Source of the DNA: Chlorogloea sp. CCALA 695
GTDB taxonomy: Bacteria; Cyanobacteriota; Cyanobacteriia; Cyanobacteriales; Chroococcidiopsidaceae
Assembly: GCF_003003885.1 (NCBI RefSeq)
Contig: NZ_PVWN01000045.1
Location: 1-39,602, forward strand
DNA: 39,602 nucleotides
Direction: 5' to 3'
The notes below the pieces were generated by a model. That model was given only the letters and a program-made list of their open reading frames with translations. It ran no database searches and had not been told where the DNA came from. Made by a program: the position numbers and the translations under genes. This document shows, piece by piece, positions 10,088 to 16,805 of this stretch (the stretch's first letter is position 1; each line of letters opens with the position of its first letter).

Positions 10088-10459
10088 ATGTCGAAACTAC
10101 TAAAAGTAGCTATACCAGCTTTAAGTTTAATTTCTATTACTACCATACCTCAATCAGCTCTTGCCGCCGTTTCTTGCGAAACTAACACAGCGAATAACCA
10201 TTCAAATAACTCTTTGGCTAGTTGTGTTTTAAGTTTTGATGCCAATATTGGATTGGGCAATAATTATTTTGCGTGTCAACAGAAAAACTCTATCTCTTTT
10301 GATGAAAAAGGACAATTTGAAAGTTGTACCCTGGGGAAGGACTTGCAACTTAGAAATGGAAATAAAGTTACTAATTGCCTTGCTAAAGGTACAGTAAATG
10401 TAAGTATTTCTACTAATGGGATTCAAACAGTTAATTGTTCGATAATCGCAGCAAATTGA
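10088..10459 (+). CDS. Small exported protein with six regularly spaced cysteines
   Basis: Not recognised as a known family. It has 123 aa with a clear signal peptide (MSKLLKVAIPALSLISITT, cleavage probably after ALA or ALAA near residue 26). The mature part has cysteines at 30, 46, 63, 80, 97 and 117, about 17 residues apart. The intervening segments alternate polar and hydrophobic residues with a Gly turn (FDEKGQFESC, LRNGNKVTNC), which suggests tandem beta-hairpin repeats with disulfides in the periplasm or outside the cell. It follows the PhnD-like gene after 137 bases with no obvious ribosome site. Function unknown. Confidence 0.6.
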   Translation: MSKLLKVAIPALSLISITTIPQSALAAVSCETNTANNHSNNSLASCVLSFDANIGLGNNYFACQQKNSISFDEKGQFESCTLGKDLQLRNGNKVTNCLAKGTVNVSISTNGIQTVNCSIIAAN

Positions 10460-10503
10460 TTAAGGCGATGCTTTTAGTTTCGATAGTTGCTACTATTTCC
10501 AAG

Positions 10504-13098
10504 TTATCCTAAATTAATCTTTGTAGCCAGCAAACTCTGCAACCGTTGCAAAGAAGCGCCATAAAGCAAATCTCCTTTACCTAACAAATAGGCGGCGGTG
10601 GTTTGCTTTCCGCCTAAAATAATAGCTGAATCAGCCTCACTGGCAGTTTTTAAAGCTACTCTCCCCGGCAAATTTGAGCGGATAATTGGCGTAACAACTT
10701 TAGCCTCCGGGCGTTGAGTAGCAATAATTAAATGAATCCCTGCCGCCCTTGCCATTGCCCCCAATCGTTTGATATTTTGTTCTAAAGCAGTACGACTGTC
10801 TTTTTCGGTCATAAAGTCGGCGTATTCGTCAAATATGCAGACAATGCGCGGTAAGATTTGAGATGATTTTTGATTGTAAGTGCTTAAGTCTGCACACCCC
10901 GTCGCCTCAAACCGTTGATATCGCTTGTCCATCTCTCCTACTAATTGTTCCATAAGTGACTTCGCGCGATCGCAATCTTTGACAATAGGGGAGTACAACC
11001 AAGGCATTTTTTCAAATTCGGGAAAGGTTACTCTTTTAGGATCGACAAGGGCAATTTTTAAGTTATCGGGAGTATGACGCACTAGCAAGCTAAGTAACAG
11101 ACTTCGCAAAAATTCGCTTTTTCCGCTTCCCGTTGTACCCCCAACCAAAAAATGACAGGTGTTTGGATCGGCTAAATCTGCTTCTACTAACTTCCCTTCC
11201 AAATCTACGCCAATGGCGATTTTTACAGGCGCGGCGGCGGGTAAAGCTGCGGGGGTAATGTAATCTTCAAAAACAGCAATTTGGCGGCTTGTACGCGGCA
11301 AATCTACGCTGATATAACCTGCTTGCGTGGCAATTAAGGGAGTATCAACTAAGCCTAAATGTACCTTTAAGTCTTCTCTAGTATTCAAAATGGATGTAAA
11401 CTTTACGCCAAGATGGGGTTTGAGCTTGACGCGGATAAACGCTGAACCTACTATAGAACCTAGATAATCGACACCAAGCTTAAAGGAATTTAGAGTTTCT
11501 ACTAATTGAGTAGCGATCGCATCGGCTTCATCTACTTGTTTTTGGCTGCTAGGTTGGGGATTTTCTATACTTTTAGAAACAACTACTTGTTTTTGGCTGG
11601 TAGGTTGTGAATCTATAATTGGATAAATAACAGTTTTTACCTTGCTATCTGGCTCAAAAAAGCTTTGACACTTAGTTTTTTGTGGGCAAATATTGCATAA
11701 TAAATCGGGCTGTGTTGTTGGCGGTGGTGGATTTGGTTGCGGTGCATCCCAAGCGCGCCATTGACGCATTTGTTGGAGTTTTTGGGGAATTAGCTGATGA
11801 ATAGTTTTTTCTAATTCATCCCAAGTAAAGGTTAATTCTTCCCAATTAGGTAAAACGCTATAAACGGCGGAATCTATAGTTACTCCCAGCTTTTCTTTCA
11901 ACATATAGCTGTAAAGAGCAACTTGTGCTAGTTGGGCTGATTTATCTATAGCTGGATAAGTTTTGTATTCCACCACACACAGGCGATGATTTGGAAAATC
12001 ATAAACTACACTGTCAAAACGCCCTTGTACTAATTGTTGCTTACCATCGGCTAATTGAAAAGAATATTTAACCGCAGGTTTAATCGCAATTAAAGTTTTA
12101 CTAATTACGTCTGTATAGCTGCAATAGTATCGGTTTTGAACTAGTAGTTTTGCCCAGTGGTGAATAAGTCCTTTTAATGCTTCCCAAAGTTGATAAAGAG
12201 CGGTTGCTTTTCCGGGATTTGTTTGTAACGTTGCTTTAAGATGGGGAAAAAATGATAGCTCATAAAATAGCTGTTGCATTTGTTGCGCGATCGCACTTAC
12301 ATCTAATTGTTCTACTTCTGGCTTAAATAGTAAACTAAACCTAGTTTCTTGTTTGGCAATAAAAGCAAAATTATCTGCTAATTGGTGAAATTGCGTGCCA
12401 ATTTTTGATGGATTTCCCCTAGGCAAAAACATCATATTTCCGCCCCAACGATCTCCTAAATAAAACAAGCGTGGACATTCAAAAGCTACTCTAACTTTGG
12501 TAACGCTAAAAGAGTGGGGATTAGTAACTTTTTTCATATCTAATTTAACTGGATTACTTATTTCGAGCAAGCGGCGATGTATTTGAGCTAAATAAACGCT
12601 GTCTAAATTAGCATATTCTAACTGTGCTTTTGTCAGTGGGCGTTGTCTCCAATTACTTGATTGTTCGGTTTTATCTACATTAGAAAATCCGCAAAGTTCC
12701 TCAGCTAAAGTTTTAAGTTTCAATTTAGGTAGTTGAGAAACTTCTTTAAAACTGCGCTTTACTTTTCTTGCTAATTGAAGCGTACAAGTAACATTTTTTG
12801 CTTGCTCTTTCCCTAAAAATCTTAAATCGTAGCTGGCATTATGAAAAACCTTTTCAATTGTAGAATTAGCCATAATTTTATTGATAAAATATGCTACTAA
12901 TTCTGGCTTTTCTAACACATCTAAAACATAGCCTTTAGCTCCGATTATATCTGTAACATCATCGGAAGCTTGAATTAAAGATATTTTTGGTTTATTAGTT
13001 TGCCAATCTGCCGTTTCTGTGTCTAACCAAAGTATTTTACTAAAAGCAAGTTTATCAATTATTAAAGTAATTTCGTCTGGTTTTGTTAAATAAAGCAT
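10504..13098 (-). CDS. DEDDy exonuclease + PD-(D/E)XK (Cas4/AddB-like) nuclease + FtsK/HerA-type ATPase fusion
   Basis: Predicted DNA-processing enzyme of 864 aa with three domains. Residues 1-185 form an RNase D-like 3'-5' exonuclease with DEDDy motifs: Asp26/Glu28 (WLDTET), Asp91 (HNASYDL), Tyr162/Asp166 (YANLD). Residues 195-480 form a RecB/Cas4-like nuclease: GTQFH (His238), GRFD (Asp362), VVEYKT (Glu377, Lys379), QVALY. Cys208 (CPRLF) and Cys468-x2-Cys471-x5-Cys477 match the Fe-S cysteine layout of AddB and Cas4. Residues 620-864 form an FtsK motor: Walker A GGTTGSGKS, Walker B CIFDEYADF, and ATQRPE. There are no membrane helices and no FtsK gamma domain, so it is not the cell-division FtsK. 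The frame extends to TTG 13104; ATG 13098 is chosen. Last gene of the cassette, 29 bases after the AAA+ gene. Confidence 0.88.
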   Translation of the reverse strand: MLYLTKPDEITLIIDKLAFSKILWLDTETADWQTNKPKISLIQASDDVTDIIGAKGYVLDVLEKPELVAYFINKIMANSTIEKVFHNASYDLRFLGKEQAKNVTCTLQLARKVKRSFKEVSQLPKLKLKTLAEELCGFSNVDKTEQSSNWRQRPLTKAQLEYANLDSVYLAQIHRRLLEISNPVKLDMKKVTNPHSFSVTKVRVAFECPRLFYLGDRWGGNMMFLPRGNPSKIGTQFHQLADNFAFIAKQETRFSLLFKPEVEQLDVSAIAQQMQQLFYELSFFPHLKATLQTNPGKATALYQLWEALKGLIHHWAKLLVQNRYYCSYTDVISKTLIAIKPAVKYSFQLADGKQQLVQGRFDSVVYDFPNHRLCVVEYKTYPAIDKSAQLAQVALYSYMLKEKLGVTIDSAVYSVLPNWEELTFTWDELEKTIHQLIPQKLQQMRQWRAWDAPQPNPPPPTTQPDLLCNICPQKTKCQSFFEPDSKVKTVIYPIIDSQPTSQKQVVVSKSIENPQPSSQKQVDEADAIATQLVETLNSFKLGVDYLGSIVGSAFIRVKLKPHLGVKFTSILNTREDLKVHLGLVDTPLIATQAGYISVDLPRTSRQIAVFEDYITPAALPAAAPVKIAIGVDLEGKLVEADLADPNTCHFLVGGTTGSGKSEFLRSLLLSLLVRHTPDNLKIALVDPKRVTFPEFEKMPWLYSPIVKDCDRAKSLMEQLVGEMDKRYQRFEATGCADLSTYNQKSSQILPRIVCIFDEYADFMTEKDSRTALEQNIKRLGAMARAAGIHLIIATQRPEAKVVTPIIRSNLPGRVALKTASEADSAIILGGKQTTAAYLLGKGDLLYGASLQRLQSLLATKINLG

Positions 13099-13127
13099 TG
13101 TCAATAAAAACTCTCTGTCTTTCGATC

Positions 13128-15173
13128 TTAACTAGCTTTTGCTACTAATAAACAAACTAATTGCTCTTGAGGTTTTTTAGGCGAACCCAAAATACCAATT
13201 TTACCCGCTTCGCATAGTTGTTCAATTAATTGATTAATTTGGGCTTTATTTACCAATGGAAAATAGCTAATAGTATTACCAATTAATGTTTCTTTTCCTA
13301 ATAGCTGTTGATTGAGGACTAAATTCAATAAAAAATCTTTGACGACTTGCATATCTTCAATAACTTCATCACCCAAATCGGGAACAACCTTAAGCTTTTG
13401 CAGTAGATAACAACCCTGTAAAACCTCAGATTCGTAGGCAATTTGTCTCAATTCTTTTAAATTAATAACTTTGCCATTAGCCAAAGCTAAATCACCTTCT
13501 TTTGCACCTTTAACTAATTCGTAATAAGCAACTAAATATTGAATAGATACAATCTTGGGATGAACTTGGCGATGATAAGTATTATCGAATAATTGCACAT
13601 AAAGCTTATAGCCCTTTGTATTTTGATTACCTAAGTTTGAATCACGAATTAAATACAAATTTCGACATAGTTTTCCTTCAATAATTTTTCTACAAGCTTC
13701 CATAATATGAAAAAAAGTAGTCATATTTTTGTCTTCTGTCCATACAACGCCCAAACATTCAGTTTTGTTGGGTACTTTGTAACTAAGAGAGTAGTTGGCA
13801 AACTTTGTTGTTCTCAAAAGCAGAGGAATTTTTACATTTTCCATTCCCAAAGTAATCAAGGCTTCTTGCAGCATTTGGATTAATTCTGGCGATGACTGCT
13901 GCTGAAGTTTAGTAATTTGCTGTTGCGCCTTAGTCAACTCCTCAATCCATTGAATCTTAAAATTTGCGACCAATTCTGAGCGATCGCCTTCATCGATTTT
14001 GTCTATTTTAAGAGGTTTAAAAGTACCTTTACTTCCTTCAGCTAACCATCTTTTATATAATAAAATTGTATCTCTACCAAAAATTAAAATTTCTCTAGGA
14101 TTAGTTCTCCCACGCGGGAATTGCTCTAATAAACATTGCCGATCTAAAGGATAAGTATTAGATTTTGGTTGCGGGTTTGCTTGACGATGTAAAGAGTATA
14201 AACGAGTTGCTAAAATTGATTCAGCTTCTATTAAACTAATCGGCTTTAAATAAGTTTCTAAATCGATCCTATCTTTATGAGACTGATCTATATGGTTTTT
14301 ATTATTTTGCCAGGTATCTATATTAATACTGATAATTAACAAAAAGTTTTTATACTCGCCATGAATTTTAGTAGCAACACTAAATAAGGTTTGCAAATCA
14401 GGAGAATTATTAGGTAAACGAGCAATACTTTCTATTTGATCAAAACATAAAACAATTGGTTGGGTTTCAGTAGCAATTCTGCCAAAATTAGCTAGAGTCT
14501 CACAAGTAGCTTCTTCAGTGTCAATAGAACTTTTTACACCTAATTCCTTTAAAGATTCATCGCTTAAATCTTCGCCGCGCAGCCATTCGCAAGCTAAATC
14601 GTGTTTTTTAGGATTAATTAAATCGTGTAATACGCCAAAAAAACTATCGGGATTGTAAATAGCTGAATTTTTATAATTCTTTTTTAGATGTTTGATAAAC
14701 TTTTGGCGATCGCTTGTCAATCCTTCCCAGAAGTTATCTTGAATCAATCTCTGAGTTAAAGTGCGTTTTGTAAACACAGACAAACTTTTTAGCCACTGCA
14801 TCAATTGAGAGTCTTTTTTTCCTGCTGGCACTTGCACCAAACTATCTACGGTATAACGTAAGATATGCCACCAAATGCGCGTACTTTGGGGAAAAGGACT
14901 AATATAAGCAAAAAAAGCTTTGTCGTTAAGAGTTTTCTTTAATCTTCCTAATAAGTAAGTTTTACCTGAACCCGGATCGCCTTGCAACAATAACGTGCGA
15001 GTATGACGATCTTGAGCAACTTTATTGAGGGTTTCTGTCACCGCAGCAATTACTTCGGTATGAATAGACTCAACTACAGGCTCAGTACCTACTTGAGCGC
15101 GCCAAAAATTTTCCGAACGATAGTTGTCAAAGGGGTTAGTGCTTTGTAATATTAGGTCATCAATAGATGTCAT
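13128..15173 (-). CDS. AAA+ ATPase (ORC/Cdc6-like architecture), middle gene of the cassette
   Basis: Protein of 681 aa with an N-terminal AAA+ module: Walker A GDPGSGKT (Lys71) and Walker B PIVLCFDQIES (Asp245, Gln in place of the usual Glu). A probable sensor-1 strand, LLIISINIDTW, follows near residue 280. A coiled-coil-prone Gln-rich stretch (about 415-435) leads into an unrecognised C-terminal domain. The last 65 residues (LVNKAQINQLIEQLCEAGKIGIL) look like a winged helix, giving an ORC/Cdc6-like outline. The changed Walker B residue may mean slow hydrolysis or a switch role. It lies 30 bases after the winged-helix gene and 29 bases before the nuclease-motor gene, so cotranscription is likely. 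It could load or regulate the motor; this is inference. Confidence 0.78.
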   Translation of the reverse strand: MTSIDDLILQSTNPFDNYRSENFWRAQVGTEPVVESIHTEVIAAVTETLNKVAQDRHTRTLLLQGDPGSGKTYLLGRLKKTLNDKAFFAYISPFPQSTRIWWHILRYTVDSLVQVPAGKKDSQLMQWLKSLSVFTKRTLTQRLIQDNFWEGLTSDRQKFIKHLKKNYKNSAIYNPDSFFGVLHDLINPKKHDLACEWLRGEDLSDESLKELGVKSSIDTEEATCETLANFGRIATETQPIVLCFDQIESIARLPNNSPDLQTLFSVATKIHGEYKNFLLIISINIDTWQNNKNHIDQSHKDRIDLETYLKPISLIEAESILATRLYSLHRQANPQPKSNTYPLDRQCLLEQFPRGRTNPREILIFGRDTILLYKRWLAEGSKGTFKPLKIDKIDEGDRSELVANFKIQWIEELTKAQQQITKLQQQSSPELIQMLQEALITLGMENVKIPLLLRTTKFANYSLSYKVPNKTECLGVVWTEDKNMTTFFHIMEACRKIIEGKLCRNLYLIRDSNLGNQNTKGYKLYVQLFDNTYHRQVHPKIVSIQYLVAYYELVKGAKEGDLALANGKVINLKELRQIAYESEVLQGCYLLQKLKVVPDLGDEVIEDMQVVKDFLLNLVLNQQLLGKETLIGNTISYFPLVNKAQINQLIEQLCEAGKIGILGSPKKPQEQLVCLLVAKAS

Positions 15174-15203
15174 GATTAAGATACTTTACTTAGGTATTGA
15201 CAT

Positions 15204-16010
15204 TTAGCCTGTAACCTTGATAAAAAATAGGGGACTACCCGAACGCTGTTTAATCCCAGCATTAACTTGCTCTAGGGAGTAACGACTTGCTTCTACTAAG
15301 GCACTTAATTCTATTTTGGCGTTTCCTTCTAGTCGATAGAGCGCGTGTTCTAAGTCTTCCCCAGATAAAGGCGGTTGTAACTTTTGCCGCAAATAAAATA
15401 TTGGTAAATAATTATCTGTACCAAATTCTTTGTCTAAGTCTTGAATAGCCTGCAAAATATCCTCATCGCTTAGTTGGTGGGGAAAATCCACCGCCGTTGA
15501 TAAAGGTTGGCGTAAAAACTTTAAGTAGATAGCCAGCAAATTTTTACTTAGGGTTATATTACCTTTACCGCTAGGCTCGTATTCTCTTTGTAGATATTCT
15601 TTCCCTTGCTCTGTTAACCAAACTTCCTTAATTTTTTTGTCACTTTTATTTACTTGAATCAGTCCTTTTTCTAACAAAGCTTGAACTAGCTTTTGGGCTT
15701 CCGATGCCGGAATACCAGCTTTACTAGGCGAAACCGCTTCTTTTTGGCATGATTTGAGAATCTTCACTTCCTGGGATGTTATGGGCAATTGTGCTGACTC
15801 TATTTTAAGTAAAGCTATACCCGCCGGAGCAATTTTAAACTTACTAATTTCGTAGGAAACAGCAACTAATCCACGCTCTACAAGTTGACGACAAATCTTA
15901 TCTCGCTCTGGGGCTTTGGTTGCAGCATTAAGCTTTATTTTTGCCAAAGATTCCCGGTAATTAGGCGCAATCAGCAGTTTTAAAACAAATTTTAGCTCGA
16001 GAATGTCCAT
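15204..16010 (-). CDS. Protein with three winged-helix-like segments, first gene of the cassette
   Basis: Protein of 268 aa, not assignable to a named family. Three segments look like winged helices: residues 1-70 (ICRQLVERGLVAVSYEISKFKIAPAGIALL), 78-145 (AQKLVQALLEKGLIQVNKSD, then VWLTEQGKEYLQ) and about 160-255 (LSDEDILQAIQDLDKEF, EDLEHALYRLEGNAKIEL). This predicts a DNA-binding or protein-binding adaptor. AAGGGG lies 6 bases before the ATG as a ribosome site. It heads an operon with the AAA+ and nuclease-motor genes, so it may target them to DNA or repress the operon. A GAAAATATTTTC palindrome sits 62 bases upstream of the start. Confidence 0.7.
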   Translation of the reverse strand: MDILELKFVLKLLIAPNYRESLAKIKLNAATKAPERDKICRQLVERGLVAVSYEISKFKIAPAGIALLKIESAQLPITSQEVKILKSCQKEAVSPSKAGIPASEAQKLVQALLEKGLIQVNKSDKKIKEVWLTEQGKEYLQREYEPSGKGNITLSKNLLAIYLKFLRQPLSTAVDFPHQLSDEDILQAIQDLDKEFGTDNYLPIFYLRQKLQPPLSGEDLEHALYRLEGNAKIELSALVEASRYSLEQVNAGIKQRSGSPLFFIKVTG

Positions 16011-16071
16011 AATTAGCCCCTTAAATAATATTTGAGCGATCGCTTGTTTTTTTAATTAGAAAGGGTAACTA

Positions 16072-16083
16072 GAAAATATTTTC
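16072..16083. promoter_or_regulatory. Possible operator palindrome upstream of the nuclease-motor cassette
   Basis: Perfect 12-bp palindrome GAAAATATTTTC, flanked by AAGGG (16061-16065) and an overlapping CCCTT (16083-16087). It lies in the leader of the cassette. It could be an operator for the winged-helix product, but A/T-rich palindromes arise by chance and no clear -35/-10 pair was identified, so this is weak. Confidence 0.25.
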
Positions 16084-16215
16084 CCTTGTTTTAAGGGGTT
16101 TAGCTAGGAAATAAAAAATTAAAATATTGATAAAAGCTATTGAAGCACTTACAGTTAGGCAACTATGAAATTGCGGCAAATATATAGATATGGCGCGCAT
16201 CAAAGGACAAAACCT

Positions 16216-16247
16216 AAAAAAGAGCGAAGCCCGGTAACAGACTTCGC
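16216..16247 (-). terminator. Rho-independent terminator of the pix operon
   Basis: Read on the minus strand, GCGAAGTCTG-TTAC-CGGGCTTCGC (16247 down to 16224) forms a 10-bp stem with two G-U pairs and a 4-nt loop. It is followed by TCTTTTTT. It begins about 30 bases after the stop of the second CheW gene, so it closes the phototaxis operon. It also lies upstream of the nuclease-motor cassette transcribed on the same strand, so the cassette probably needs its own promoter. Confidence 0.8.
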
Positions 16248-16275
16248 GCCATAAAAATAATAGCTTTCTATTCCT

Positions 16276-16776
16276 TTAAGATTGCAACATTTGCTCAGGA
16301 TTGACCAAAAAGATTGTTAAAGGCGGTTCTTCTTCAGGCAAATAACAGACATGAGTAGCCATTTGGAGAATGTCGCCGCTACGGTAAGACTCTGGCAGCA
16401 CTCGAATACTCGCTAGAGGCAAATCCATCAACACCGGAACCGATGCCACCGGGATGCCGTACAAATCGGTACTTTTGCTATGAAGAATTAGCAAATAACC
16501 TTTTTTTGCTGTTTCGTTGATAATGCTGGATTGAAATAATTGCCGATGTAAATCTATAACTGTAACTTCAAGGTCGCCTACGTGAGCTATCCCTACCCCA
16601 TTTAAACCACTACCATAGACAGGAATCTGGTTCAAAACCTTGTAGACAATCTCAATCGGCAAAGCCAGATTAAAAGTACCTACAGTAAAAACAATCATTT
16701 TTACCGATGCAATGCGATCGCTTCTAGAACCTTGCTGAACACTAGCAGCATTGGACTTGACTAGAGTATTTTTCAT
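16276..16776 (-). CDS. CheW-like adaptor, last gene of the pix operon
   Basis: CheW-fold scaffold protein of 166 aa that would couple receptors to the CheA-like kinase. After about 27 polar residues the CheW domain begins (MIVFTVGTFNLALPIEIVYKVL) and continues through VTVIDLHRQLF, GIPVASVPVLMDLPLASIRVLP and the closing LTIFLVNPEQML. It begins 29 bases after the kinase stop. It differs clearly from the other CheW of this operon (27585-28139), so it is not a recent duplicate. The six-gene pix operon I know from Synechocystis has no CheW after the kinase gene. It may favour one of the two receptors, which is inference. Confidence 0.85.
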   Translation of the reverse strand: MKNTLVKSNAASVQQGSRSDRIASVKMIVFTVGTFNLALPIEIVYKVLNQIPVYGSGLNGVGIAHVGDLEVTVIDLHRQLFQSSIINETAKKGYLLILHSKSTDLYGIPVASVPVLMDLPLASIRVLPESYRSGDILQMATHVCYLPEEEPPLTIFLVNPEQMLQS

Positions 16777-16805
16777 AAATTAGTTGCCTCCCCTTAAATG
16801 AGTAA

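Noticed and set aside
11650-12480. Cas4-like domain as a sign of a CRISPR system
   Set aside because: No cas1/cas2, no effector genes and no repeat-spacer array anywhere in the window.
10504-13098. Annotation as the cell-division DNA translocase FtsK
   Set aside because: No N-terminal membrane helices and no gamma winged-helix domain; two nuclease domains occupy the N-terminal part instead.
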